Below, in pieces: positions 1 through 10,440 of a stretch of 64,000 nucleotides of DNA. The notes under the pieces were generated by a model that saw nothing but the letters and a program-made list of their open reading frames with translations, made no database searches and was not told the DNA's origin. How positions within the stretch are numbered: position 1 is the stretch's first letter; each line of letters begins with the position of its first letter. The stretch is from Paragorgia papillata (taxonomy: Eukaryota; Cnidaria; Anthozoa; Scleralcyonacea; Coralliidae), in assembly GCA_035771165.1 (NCBI GenBank), contig JAWNZC010000344.1, positions 518,501-582,500 of the forward strand. The letters are read 5' to 3'. A program made the translations under genes and the position numbers.

Positions 1-1
1 A

Positions 2-1744
2 AATAGGTTTGATCGAAACGCAGTAAACCGCAAATTTAAACGCGGTGATAAGGTTCTTGCATTGCTCCCAGTTCCTGGAAATTCCCTTCAGGCTAGGTAT
101 TTTGGTCCCTATGTTGTACACAAGAAAGAGAGTGATTTAAATTATGTCCTAATAACTCCAGATAGGCGTAAACAAAAACAGTTGTGCCATGTAAATATGT
201 TAAAGCCGTATTACGATAATGATAGGGTAATACATTCTGTAAATGTAGTGAGTTCTGAGTCTGATAAAGACAAAGACGATGTAGACCTAGGAAAACTTTC
301 TAGTCTGTCTGCCACATCAAAACTCAACAACTCTGATGTCCTACATAATCTGGATTCCAAGCTATCTCATCTTCCACCGAATCAACGTCAAGATCTTCAG
401 AACCTGGTTAAAGAATTCGAACACCTTTTTCCAGATATTCCTACCAGAACAGACAAAATTTTCCACGATGTCGACGTTGGTGATCCTAAACCAGTGAAAC
501 AACATCCCTACAGGTTAAACCCAGTGAAACAGAAATACCTACGTGAGGAGGTTCAATATCTTTTGGAAAACGACTTCATAGAACCAAGTCAAAGTAATTG
601 GAGCTCTCCATGTATCCTGGTGCCGAAACCTGATGGAAGCTATCGTATGTGTACCGATTACCGAAAAGTCAATAATGTGACTAAGTCGGATACATTTCCA
701 ATCCCACGAATGGATGATTGTATCGATAAAATTGGAAAAGCCAAGTACGTCACCAAGTTTGATTTATTGAAAGGATTTTGGCAAGTTCCACTTACTGATC
801 GTGCCAAAGAAATCTCAGCCTTTGTTACCCCAGAGGGTTTGTTCCAGTACAAGGTCATGCCATATGGAATGAGAAATTCGCCAGCCACCTTTCAACGTCT
901 CGTTAATAGCATCATTTCTGGCCTGGACGGTTGCGAAGCGTACATCGACGATATCATCATTTACAGCAATACCTGGGAAGAACATCTAAAGATCATCCGA
1001 GAGTTCTTCAGGAGGCTCAGCAAGGCAAAACTGACCATCAATTTGATCAAAAGTGAGTTTGGGTGTGCACATGTCACCTATTTGGGTCATGTTGTTGGTC
1101 AGGGTTATGTAAAGCCTGTTGATGCCAAAATAAGTTGTATTTCAGAGTTTCCTACACCTTCGTCAAAGAAACAGTTGATGCGTTTCCTGGGTATGGCTGG
1201 TTATTACAGAAAGTTCTGTCCAAATTTCTCCACCATCACTGAGCCTTTGACTCAGCTACTTCGCAAGAACGCTAAATATATTTGGACAGATCAATGTGAA
1301 CTAGCGTTTGGAAACCTTAGAGTCATGTTGAAAAGTGCTCCCGTTCTATCAGCTCCAGATTTCAACCATCCATTTAAGTTAGCTGTGGATGCAAGTGATG
1401 TAGCTGCTGGTGCTGTTTTGCTCCAAGAAGATGAAGATGGGATTGACCATTCGGTGTGCTATTTTCCCAGAAAGTTCAACAAACACCAGAGAAACTATTC
1501 GACAATCTAAAAGGAATGTTTAGCTCTGGTTTTCGCTTTACAGCAGTTTGAAGTTTATGTCTCTTCCTCAAGTCTGCCGATCGTTGTATTCAGTGATCAT
1601 AATCCTTTGGTATTCCTCCACAAGCTGAAGAACAAGAATCAACGCCTATTGCGATGGAGTCTAGTTTTACAAGAATATAATTTGGAAATCAGACATATTA
1701 AAGGAAAAGACAATTTGATTTTGGACTGTCTTTCTAGGCTATAG
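2..1744 (+). pseudogene. Gmr1-like Ty3/gypsy pol, 3' part (integrase C-terminus, RT, RNase H)
   Basis: One frame is open from base 2 and runs to TAG at 1742, broken only by TAA at 1508-1510, where the family has an acidic residue. Order of domains: integrase C-terminal GPY/F-type module (LLPVPG..., RYFGPYVV, CHVNMLKPYY, about bases 50-230), an acidic linker, then reverse transcriptase (YRLNP, WSSPCILVPKPDGSYRMCTDYR, FDLLKGFWQVPL, the catalytic YIDD near base 943, YLGHVVG) and RNase H (LAVDASDVAAGAVL; after the stop FSDHNPLVFL and IRHIKGKDN). Integrase upstream of RT is not the usual Ty3/gypsy order but is the order of Gmr1-type elements. Gag, protease and the integrase core lie outside the window. 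The stop early in RNase H means this copy cannot make a full Pol. The 3' LTR follows after a purine tract. Confidence 0.88.
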
Positions 1745-1805
1745 ACATGGTTAAACATTTTATATTTTAAAAAAAGAAAGTTCTATCAAACTTCTTTTTT
1801 TCTTT

Positions 1806-1816
1806 AAGAGGGAGGG
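1806..1816 (+). promoter_or_regulatory. Polypurine tract of the LTR retrotransposon
   Basis: An uninterrupted purine run (AAGAGGGAGGG) sits directly before a TGTTAC LTR start and about 60 bases after the pol stop. This is the expected position of the plus-strand DNA primer in LTR elements. Confidence 0.7.
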
Positions 1817-1994
1817 TGTTACGGATATGGCTATCCTAAGACAGTTAATTAACTAGACGTTATTTGATCACTGAACTACTTAATAAGTACTTGTAACCAA
1901 TTAGTAATACTTATGACTTGGCATGAGTCAGCTATGATGTCATTTAGTAATTACGTAAATATATTATATATAGAATGAAGTATGTTACTATTTA

Positions 1995-2102
1995 ACAGTT
2001 ATACCATGAGCTCGAGTCGTATATGAGCTCATAGCCAACGAGGCGCTTCGCCGAGTTGGCTATTAGTTCGTATACGACGAGAGCGAATGGTATAACTGTT
2101 TT
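1995..2102. repeat. Foldback (hairpin) element inside the LTR
   Basis: The arms read AACAGTTATACCAT ... ATGGTATAACTGTT, with an inner hairpin apex CGAGGCGCTTCGCCGAG. No coding content. The apex resembles those of the foldbacks at 16.6 kb and 46.4 kb although the arms differ. Confidence 0.65.
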
Positions 2103-2906
2103 ATTATATAGCCAAGCACTGTACAAGAGACAAAATTACAGCGAAATGTTTCAAACGACAAACTTCCGGCATAGGCAACTAATACTTCCGCCATGCGTAA
2201 TGATGCATTCACATTGAGTTTCTCGCTGAGCTGTTCGGCAAACAGCTTTGAAATTAATGTTGCATAAATGTTGCTCGAGAGGCAAGGAATGTGTTAAGCA
2301 GATCAACAAAAAAGATTAAAAGGTACCTTTATGAAGTCAAAAGGTGGGTCAGTTGTTTATATTAGCGTTGCTGTCATGAAAAAGGTTTTCATTTCATGCA
2401 AAAATGAAACTGAAACACCTTCGGCAGTGAAACTAAATTACTTAGTTCAGTGGTTGTTTTTGAGAAAGAACATGCTTTTTACTACTCCAAATGCTTATCT
2501 AAATAAAAAAGTCTCTTTACTGGTGATCTCCTACGAAAAGTGTGTTGTAAGCTTGATTTTAACGGTGAGTTTCTTTGTGTGGCAACAAATTAATATCAAC
2601 CCGTTAATTTAGTCGGGTTTTTGAAGTAAAAAGACGAAATTTTTAGGTGAATTTTATCATTTGACATGCTAAATTGTGTATTTGTTAATGTATTTTTACA
2701 CAATGTTTTTTTTTTACACATTTGTTGGAGGGTGTTGATGTTTTTTTGTATAAAAATCCGTCAATTTCAACTCTTTTCGGCAGTTTAAAAAACATGCCGC
2801 CATCTTGTTTTTCCTCTACTAGTAGGATATGAGCTGATAGCCTGGTAGTAGGGAACCAATCAGATTATGCAAAAGCTCATATCCGATAGCATGCTATATA
2901 ATAAAA
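2099..2906. mobile_element. Candidate MITE nested in the LTR
   Basis: A 14-base terminal inverted repeat (TTTTATTATATAGC and its complement) bounds about 810 bases of AT-rich DNA. A second inner inverted repeat (GGATATGAGCT / AGCTCATATCC) lies near the right end at about 2826-2886. The 93-codon open frame at 2331-2612 has no recognisable domain and is not called. Target duplication is not clear. Confidence 0.4.
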
Positions 2907-3673
2907 TTATATACTCTAGAAACTATATAAGCAGCCATCGAACATATATCAGGCATGCATATGTATGAGAGTGAGCTATATGTATCAAAGTGGTTACGAA
3001 GTCAGTCCTGGAGTTCCTGCCGTTGGTTTTATTATTCCTTCCTTTCAAGTCCATACGGATTGTTAACGTGTGCCGGAATCTCCTATTGACTGTTTCGTTG
3101 TGCGCAGACAACAGATAAGTTTCTGAACTTTAGTTTAGTTTTAATCTTTATAGACATTTTCAATATCTGTTCTAAGTTTCTTGTTAATTAAATAAATAAC
3201 TGTAAAAACCAAACAGCTGAGGTTACACTTTTTGTTGCGTATAGCGGTCACGTAACAACCACAATCAATATTTATATGAATAAATAATATATCGGGTTAT
3301 CCACTTATGAAATTTGTGAAGCGTGACAGGAGTGTCTGGAGACTGGACTCACTGGAGTGAGGAGTGAAGAGACTAAAAAATTAATTTTAAAATATTCAGT
3401 ATTTGATCGTACTTGAAATACTTCGTGATATTCGTCTTTTATTCGATCCGGCGTATTCTTCATATCCCCCTGTCCGCCGATTTTAGTCTGGTACAAATTA
3501 CAAAATACAAATTACACAACCAAAAACGCAGCGTTAAATATGTCTAAAATAATGCGTCTCGCTCTTTAGTTTAGTTAATTGAATCACAATACACAACAGG
3601 GCCGAACAGGCTTCAATTCGATACGACAATCCTGAAAAAACTGTCTTGTTTTACATTAGATTCGACCATTATC

Positions 3674-6600
3674 GTGACTTGCGTATTTTGTAAAAAAGAA
3701 TGTGGGGGGCATAAATGCCATAAATGCAAACAACCGTGTCATGCAATAGAGCCATGTGGTAAGCCACTTGAGGAGTGCTACGGAGGATCTGTTACCTGTG
3801 GAAATTGCAGCGAAACTTCTGGCAATAATGATATTGGCAATGCCGGTCTTACCACTAGCAAAACTCCACTTGCACCAACCGCAAAAAAGAAAGGACAGAC
3901 GACGACAGGTAAATTAATTTAAATTTTAAAATCAATTTACTGTTTAAAACTGCATATAGTTGTCTTCTTAAATCTTCTAATATTTAATTCAAGCACAATC
4001 ACTTTTGTAGCATTCATGAGTTTTTTCAAGAGACCTTCGAGTCAATCTATGAGCCAATCAGGCCTAAATACAGCCCCCATAGAAAAGCGCCGGAAGTTAT
4101 CAGGCCATGAAAAAACGGCGATTGCTATTTGCTTGAAATGCTTCCAAGACGATCAGAAGAAATTTTGGTTGAGTCGATACAATAAATCCACTACAAAATG
4201 TCACATCGAAACAACCCACAAACATGACTTGGATTGGAAAGATGATATTGTGGTCCAAGGTGATGATTTTCGTGCAAGGGAAGCGATGAAAAAGTATACG
4301 AAAATTCATTCTTCTACGTCTATTGAAGAGCAGGTCAATGAAATACCGATGAAAAATTCAGGAAGCGAAGAAGAAATAAGGGCAGTACAGAAATACCCCA
4401 AAGGAAAATCAGGTCAACATTGATTTAAGTCAGTCAGTTGAAGATCCTGTTCAAATACCAACAACGTCCAGCGATATTCCAAGTCCGAGCAGCAAAAACG
4501 GGATTCATCAGATCAGAAGACATTAGATTCCTTCGTTTCATCCCTGCTGACAAATCCATCTGTCCCAATTGCCTCTGATGCTCAAGCCGCAAAGTCGGTC
4601 GGGGATTTCGCCGATTCCATTGCTGGAAAAGTTGCTGGAAAAGTCGCCAATATTTTGCGTAAAGGGGAAGTGCGTCCACCGACCACGTTATCAGCACATC
4701 GGGATAGTGCGCAATTGCAGATGGGTCATGTTTCCAACCTCACTGAGTTCCTGAAGAAGTTCCAAGACTTTGGGGTAAATGAAGACACGGACACGTACGT
4801 TTTGAGATGCACCTGTTGCTTCCAATACACTTCTGGTCCAATGTGCCCCAAGGCAATATCAAAGGCGGGAGGTCCAAGCGGTTCGCTTGCAAAAGGGCTC
4901 GTAATTTCAGCCGAGAATTACAACCGCATAATTGCAGGCGATTGCCAAAAGTGGTACGACCAAAAAGCAAAGCTCATTCAACATATGGCATCGGACACAC
5001 ACATCCAGGCTCTACAGCAAAGTTTTTGTAGTAAAAAACCAACTACGAACGGCACTTGGGGTCGTAAAGTCAAAATGTGCAGCGTTACAATACGAATCCA
5101 GAATAGCAGAACTCTACGCTGCCGGAGCAGAAATCGGAGATTTTGGGCATTCGCGAATGATGTTTCCTGTCATGGTTAAAGTTGCCTGCTCCTACATCGA
5201 CATACATGTAAAGTCATTCCTAGCTACTCCACTCGCAAATACTGGCATGCCGCCTCATTTCTATGCGACAGCAGACAAATCAACCAATCACAGAGTCACC
5301 AATCAAGTGAGCATGATTTGTCCGGTGGTGGATGGAGCGCGGCAGGGTATCCCTTTAGACATGACTCCAGTTTACTTTAATTCCGATGGCGATGGCGGCA
5401 AAGCAGATGCTTTAGCGACAGCAATAATTCGTGACTTGCGAAAGCATACTGGCATTGAGGGAGTTTCTCTTATGCAGATGCAAGGCCGAATCACGGATGG
5501 CCAATATATAAATGCACCTTTCATTGCAGGGATGAATGCCCCAATATTGGCCTGTCTTAAAACGTACGGCGAAGATAATCTTCTTGACCGCAGCCAAGTC
5601 ATGGGACCCTGGCCATTGGTTGGATAAGGTGTTCAGTCTTTCTAAAGAAACGCCTTTCGTGAATCGACTACTAAAGAGAACTGCCTTGTACCACCAGCTG
5701 TTTGGGCATGGGAAAATGCACAGTGTGGCCAAAGAAACTGCAAAAGAGTTGTCTCTCCCTTTCAAAGTGACCAACACTTTCGCACAACAGCGATTTCTGA
5801 GCTCAAGCTACCTCTCATTGAAGAACCTTGCCGACAGCCTTGAGACGTACATTGAAACGTTCAAGGATCACGATAACCCGATGGATGTAGGATATCGACT
5901 GTATGGTCAAGATTTTGTCGTTGACTTGTTGGGACTTCTGGACATGCTGTGTGTGGCCTTTGGTCGCTTTGATGTTGGAAGGACAGTCTCAATGTTGCCC
6001 AGGTTGGAAGTTCGCCCACTACGTTCCAAAATGCTCGAAAGCAATTGAGGAACATTATCTCAGAGTGAAGCCCTCAACTACAATCTGTCCAAAACTGGGA
6101 GCACGCTTGCAAGAGGTGAACAATTTCAGGTATGGAAAGAGTGAGTTGGTCGAGGGCTGGTTGGTGGTTCAAGATGAAACTGGAAAACCTGTTAATTGGA
6201 CTGCCAGAGAAGTTCCCGACTGTATTAGTGATTTGAAGAATCTCGGAGGAAATATAATCCAGGAACTGGATGATCGCTTTGAGAATTGTCTACCTCCTCT
6301 TGACGTGACCCTCAGCAAGTGCTTGGATTTTGGTGTTTTGTTCACGGAGTTGCACGGAAAGAGGGAAGATGGCCGACATCCCGTCAATAAAATTCGTCTT
6401 GGTGGCATCGGTATTGAAGAATTCACAAGGTGTGTAAAGTTTGTATCCGCCTTACCTCACGTTAGAGATAAGAATATGGAGCTTGGTGCAGAATTCGCTT
6501 TCAGTATATATTGGAAGTTGAAATCTGCACTCATCGAGGTCGTCTGGGACTTTTTTCTCATCTTACTCATCGAGGGACTTTTTTCGACGCATTTTCCAAC

Positions 6601-7210
6601 TTTTTTCAAGAAAGTTAACGACGTCGAAAGAAAAAGAGTGGGAAAAGGGGGAAAAGGTACAAAAGTCTCCAAATCTGTCGAAATTCGTCTTACCAATGGT
6701 ATGTACGTCAACGAGTTTGAAACATCGCCCATGAAAGAGTTCACTCTGTTGGATACGTTTCTGGTGGAGCTGAACGATGGCCAGAAGATGGAGGTTATTC
6801 TACAGGAGGATGCTGTCATCAAAGCTTTGTACACTGATCCAGAATTTTACAATATGATTGGCCTCGAATTCTGCTTAGTATTCGACATTATGTACGCCAA
6901 AAGTGGCACTGAATCAGTTGCCGAATCCTTCTACCGAGTTGTAGAAAACCAAGAGATGGCAGGAGGTCAGAGCATTGAAACCTTAGCTGCACGTTCAAAG
7001 GTTGACTGGTGTTTACCTGCGGTGATTCAGTGCGAATCAGCCCTTGAAGAAATGGCCAAGCTATATATCAACGGCAGCAAAGAGGACGGTCTCAAAAGCC
7101 ATCCCATTCCCATACATATAGACCGTAGATCTGAAAAGGATTCACAGCAAATCTCAAAAGTTGTTGACCGCATTCATAAATCTACGCCAAGGCTTCCATT
7201 TATGCTTTAA
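3674..7210 (+). pseudogene. hAT-like transposase gene, copy 1 (zinc-finger N-terminus, RNase H-like core), frameshifted
   Basis: Exon 1 (to 3908) encodes a Cys-rich module (CVFCKKECGGHKCHKC ... VTCGNC). A GT..AG intron (3909-4010) joins in phase to exon 2, which begins near FMSFFKRPSSQS. The body then needs several frame changes (about 4410, 4500, 5030, 5600, 5945). Later blocks: a C..C / H..H finger (TCC ... LIQHMASDTH), FGHSRMMFP, ATADKSTNHR, QMQGRITDGQYI, WDPGHWLDKVF, HGKMHSVAKETAKEL, and a C-terminus ending PRLPFML. The spaced Asp motifs (ADKST, TDGQ) and the H/W block resemble hAT transposases; the exact family is inferred. It aligns along its length with the gene at 35.2-42.4 kb, and the C-terminal 1.3 kb is fully open. 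The copy is not functional as read. No intact terminal repeats were identified. Confidence 0.7.
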
Positions 7211-7655
7211 TTTACCGTAACGTAGCCAAACATTATTGTGATAAAGTTTTCATACACTGTTGCTGTTATTGTTAAACTCGTTTAATTATTTACTGAACGA
7301 AAATTGATGCAGTCATGCAGAGACTATCTATGTACAGTAATGAAGATATGCAATCTAAAGAACGTTTGATCTTTATGAACTTTTATCATTTCATTTGTAT
7401 ATACTACATAATTGTATTAACGCAAATTTAGTTTAATTTTGTTGTACGTGACTAGAACTTGTTTCAAAACCTCTTGTCTCGAGCCTCTAGAACAGCTGAC
7501 CAGCATGACTCTGTTACAATAAATACAGTTAAACCGCGGAAATTTTCTTATCGAATATAGTTCGCCGCGCAAACGAAATTTTCAGGACACAACTTGCCCG
7601 CGCAACTCGCAAACTTTGCAGTCTGGACTCAGAGTAGCAACGACTACATTTTAGG
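7211..7655. other. Noncoding gap
   Basis: AT-rich sequence between the hAT-like pseudogene and the TA tract. I see no gene, strong inverted repeat or RNA feature. Confidence 0.5.
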
Positions 7656-7659
7656 ATTC

Positions 7660-7682
7660 AAAAAATATATATATACATATAC

Positions 7683-7722
<40 letters not shown>
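7660..7722. repeat. (TA)n microsatellite
   Basis: Alternating TA/ACATAT tract directly before the first unit of the 277-bp retrozyme array. Each block of this region (7.7-10.4 kb) is joined through such a TA tract. Confidence 0.9.
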
Positions 7723-7729
<7 letters not shown>

Positions 7730-7950
7730 CGCTCCTTCACTTCGGTGTTGCTGAGCACTCTGTGAAGTTGCCGTGGGTACCTATTAGCGATAATGCAACG
7801 CTCACTACCCTTGTGGAAGTTTGAGCACTCTGGACCCATGCGCACCTCACGCTATCTGAATGTACTTCACCGATGCTGTCCCACATGCGGTTGTCACCGA
7901 CAATCGTATGTGTATAAGTAATTGATGAAATTCATTCAGATTGTTCCAAG

Positions 7951-7993
7951 CTACACTGATGAGCTGTTGTACAGCGAAACACCGTGTCTGTAG
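7951..7993 (+). ncRNA. Type I hammerhead ribozyme, unit 1
   Basis: In order: stem I 5' strand CUACA; core CUGAUGA; stem II GCUGU-UGU-ACAGC, five perfect pairs; core GAAA; a very short stem III (CAC..GUG); GUC cleavage site; stem I 3' strand UGUAG, complementary to CUACA. All invariant core positions are present. The tiny stem III is typical of retrozyme and Penelope hammerheads, which are thought to work best as tandem dimers, as arranged here. Confidence 0.88.
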
Positions 7994-8227
7994 ATTGAAC
8001 TATGTACGCTCCTTCACTTCGGTGTTGTTGAGCACTCTGTGAAGTTGCCGTGGGTACCTATTGGCGATAATGCAACGCTCACTACCCTTGTGGAAGTTTG
8101 AGCACTCTGGGCCCATGCGCACCTCACGCTATCTGAATGTACTTCACCGATGCTGTCCCACATGCGGTTGTCACCGACAATCGCATGTGTATAAGTAATT
8201 GATGAAATTCATTCAGATTGTTCCAAG

Positions 8228-8270
8228 CTACACTGATGAGCTGTTGTACAGCGAAACACCGTGTCTGTAG
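8228..8270 (+). ncRNA. Type I hammerhead ribozyme, unit 2
   Basis: Same 43-base motif as the copy at 7951, 277 bases downstream, with every core and stem base unchanged. Cleavage after GUC in this and the neighbouring unit would release a 277-nt RNA. Confidence 0.88.
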
Positions 8271-8500
8271 ATTGAACTATGTACGCTCCTTCACTTCGGT
8301 GTTGTTGAGCACTCTGTGAAGTGTGGGTACCTATTAGCGATAATGCAACGCTCACTACCCTTGTGGAAGTTTGAGCACTCTGGGCCCATGCGCACTTCAC
8401 GCTATCTGAATGTACTTCACCGATGCTGTCCCACATGCGGTTGTCACCGACAATCGCATGTGTATAAGTAATTGATGAAATTCATTCAGATTGTTCCAAG

Positions 8501-8543
8501 CTACACTGATGAGCTGTTGTACAGCGAAACACCGTGTCTGTAG
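8501..8543 (+). ncRNA. Type I hammerhead ribozyme, unit 3
   Basis: Third intact copy of the motif, unchanged in core and stems. The following unit stops at 8796 just after stem II, before GAAA, so the fourth ribozyme is incomplete. Confidence 0.88.
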
Positions 8544-8829
8544 ATTGAACTATGTACGCTCCTTCACTTCGGTGTTGTTGAGCACTCTGTGAAGTTGCCG
8601 TGTATTAGCGATAATGCAACGCTCACTACCCTTGTGGAAGTTTGAGCACTCTGGGCCCATGCGCACTTCACGCTATCTGAATGTACTTCACCGATGCTGT
8701 CCCACATGCGGTTGTCACCGACAATCGCATGTGTATAAGTAATTGATGAAATTCATTCAGATTGTTCCAAGCTACACTGATGAGCTGTTGTACAGCAATT
8801 ATATATATATATATATAATTGAGTTTAAT

Positions 8830-9640
8830 GCTGAGTCGCTACTCTGAGTTTCACGCTTACGCGATCTTCAAGCAACTGACAGATTTACGTTCTACTATGC
8901 ATTATATTACATTGGTTACGTCATTAGTTTAGTTGGTGTTTTGTCACATGTCTGCACTTTGCAAAAAATTCAGTTCGTTTATTTAAGAAGTGTTTCTTCT
9001 TTACTTTCATCAGTAGAAGTTTTTCCTCTAGGCATAAGTTACATCGTTTTTGTCCTGTTTGTACGCCGCCACATGCTTGATTATAGACCACTTGATACGA
9101 TAGTCTCGCTTTCCCATCTTTAACTTCCAAATGTGTTTGGACAGCTCAGTGTCGTTGGCATATTTCGCGTGTCGGAAAGATTTCAGGTGGTTACGGTATC
9201 TTTGCTTGAAATGGTTAGCCGTTATTCCTAGGTAGTTTTTTGTTTCACTGTTATCGTTCATTGTAACTTCAGCCTGGTAGACTACGCTCTTTGCCAAGCA
9301 ATTTCCAGAGATTAGGCATTCCTCGGGTCGTTGGCAGTTGGGATTCGTTGTTCGTGGTTGCGCTGTTTTGTGTAGTGTTTTTAGTCAGAGTGCGGTTGTT
9401 GTGTTTGCGAATGAAGCTTTTCATATTCTCTGCGCAGCTATAGCTGATACGTACTGTGTGGCGGTTGAATAGTGTGTGTAATTTGTGTGATGGCGTAAAG
9501 TGTTTGTCAATGAGTTGTAAAAAGTCTCATGCTACGTTTGTTCTGACATTTTTACTGTAAGGCGGGTTGTACCATATTACGTTTCGTCGTCTGTTTCGTA
9601 TTTGTGGATTATTTCTGTTAATATCATATATCAATATCAT
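8830..9640 (-). pseudogene. Penelope-like element remnant (GIY-YIG endonuclease) with degenerate 3' hammerhead
   Basis: Read on the minus strand: a linker (WYNPPYSKNV, NRHTVRISYSC), then the GIY-YIG-type endonuclease (KSVVYQAEV, YLGITANHFKQRYRNHLKSF, ELSKHIWKL) and the C-terminal Cys motif (CNLCLEEK, KCRHVTKHQLN) ending near 8926. There are stops and a frameshift near 9050, and the RT domain is missing to the right, where the sequence enters a TA tract. Downstream of the stop (8830-8882) lies a hammerhead-like stretch: an altered CUUGAAGA, a CGC/GCG stem, GAAA, a short ACUC/GAGU stem III, and a stem I pairing GUUGC with GCGAC. Penelope elements often carry hammerheads in their terminal repeats. 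Confidence 0.75.
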
Positions 9641-9657
9641 ATATATATATATATATA

Positions 9658-9741
<84 letters not shown>
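9641..9741. repeat. (TA)n microsatellite
   Basis: About 100 bases of nearly pure TA between the Penelope remnant and the inverted retrozyme array. It is prone to assembly error, and the junctions on either side may be collapsed. Confidence 0.9.
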
Positions 9742-9745
<4 letters not shown>

Positions 9746-10182
9746 TAGCTTGGAACAATCTGAATGAATTTCATCAATTACTTATACACATGCGATTGTC
9801 CGTGACAACCGCATGTGGGACAGCATCGGTGAAGAGTACTCAGATAGAGTGAAGTGCGCATGAGCCCAGAGTGCTCAAACTTCCACAAGGGTAGTGAGCG
9901 TTGCATTATCGCTAATAGGTACCCACGGCAACTTCACAGAGTGCTCAACAACACCAAAGTGAAGGAGCGTACATAGTTCAATCTACAGACACGATGTTTC
10001 GCTGTACAACAGCTCATCAGTGTAGCTTGGAACAATCTGAATGAATTTCATCAATTACTTATACACATGCGATTGTCGGTGACAACCGCATGTGGGACAG
10101 CATCGGTGAAGTACATTCAGACAGCGTGAAGTGCGCATGGGCCGAGAGTGCTCAAAGTTCCACAAGGGTAGTGAGCGTTGCA
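9742..10182 (-). mobile_element. Inverted retrozyme array (about 1.6 units)
   Basis: Reverse complement of the unit at 7724-8796. One full unit (9742-10018) is followed by a partial one that breaks at 10182 into a TA tract; spacing between the two AGTGTAGC starts is 277. A few substitutions separate it from the plus-strand units. Together with 7724-8796 it forms a large inverted arrangement around the Penelope remnant. Confidence 0.8.
9983..10025 (-). ncRNA. Type I hammerhead ribozyme, inverted array
   Basis: Minus-strand copy of the motif. CUACA/UGUAG stem I, CUGAUGA, stem II GCUGU/ACAGC, GAAA and GUC are intact; one change falls in the stem III loop region (CAUCGUG instead of CACCGUG). Confidence 0.85.
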
Positions 10183-10185
10183 CAT

Positions 10186-10190
10186 ATATA

Positions 10191-10241
<51 letters not shown>
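10186..10241. repeat. (TA)n microsatellite
   Basis: TA tract at the broken end of the inverted retrozyme array. Short open frames read through it are artefacts. Confidence 0.9.
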
Positions 10242-10245
<4 letters not shown>

Positions 10246-10440
10246 GAGTTTAATGCTGAGTCACTACTCTGAGTTTCACGCTTTTGAAATTTTTGAAATT
10301 TTTTGCAAAGTGCAGACATGTAACAAAACACCAACTAAACTAATGACGTAACCAATGTAATATAATGCATAGTAGAACGTAAATCTGTCAGTTGCCTGAA
10401 GATCGCGTAAGCGTGAAACTCAGGAGTGTTGTAGCACATC
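10242..10440 (+). pseudogene. Penelope-like 3' fragment with hammerhead-like motif
   Basis: 10242-10282 repeats the AATTGAGTTTAATGCTGAGT block found at 8816. From 10285 the plus strand encodes the last residues of a Penelope protein (KCRHVTKHQLN, stop) and then matches, inverted, the 8848-8970 downstream region. A hammerhead-like core follows: CUGAAGA at 10396-10402, a CGC-GUAA-GCG stem, GAAA at 10415-10418. The 3' strand of stem III is altered, so activity is doubtful. Confidence 0.6.

Larger units (their letters stand above)
1817..3257 (+). repeat. 3' LTR of the Gmr1-like element, with nested inverted-repeat DNA
   Basis: Starts TGTTAC right after the purine tract and can end at GTAACA (3252-3257), a matching inverted terminal pair. 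Near the end an AATAAA-like signal (about 3189) and AT-rich sequence fit a transcript 3' end. The LTR is longer than usual because it seems to hold other insertions: a foldback centred near 2045 and a piece of roughly 810 bp bounded by TTTTATTATATAGC / GCTATATAATAAAA (2099-2906). The 5' LTR lies outside the window, so the borders could not be checked by LTR-LTR comparison; the right border is the less certain one. Confidence 0.55.
7724..8796 (+). mobile_element. Retrozyme array: tandem 277-bp units with hammerhead ribozymes
   Basis: Four head-to-tail units begin with TATGTACGCTCC at 7724, 8001, 8278 and 8551; spacing is 277, 277 and 273. The third unit has a small internal deletion and the fourth is cut short at 8796 inside the ribozyme. 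Units are nearly identical and have no long reading frame. Each complete unit carries a full hammerhead motif near its 3' end. Tandem noncoding units of a few hundred bases with a type I hammerhead are the hallmark of metazoan retrozymes, non-autonomous retroelements whose RNA self-cleaves to unit length and circularises. An inverted partner array lies at 9742-10182. Naming it a retrozyme is inference from structure; the ribozyme itself is directly visible. Confidence 0.82.

Noticed and set aside
2331..2612. 93-codon frame in the LTR
   Set aside because: AT-rich and within an inverted-repeat insertion; no recognisable motif or splice context.
7594..7845. Open frames of 76 and 64 codons across the TA tract
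   Set aside because: They are mostly YIYIYI/YTYT read from TA repeats, with frames open on both strands.
8209..8436. 75-codon minus frame within the retrozyme array
   Set aside because: It lies in a noncoding tandem unit with a ribozyme, does not repeat intact in each unit, and has no domain.
7724..8796. CRISPR-like array
   Set aside because: The repeats are 277-bp units with no unique spacers, in a eukaryotic setting; the hammerhead explains the structure better.
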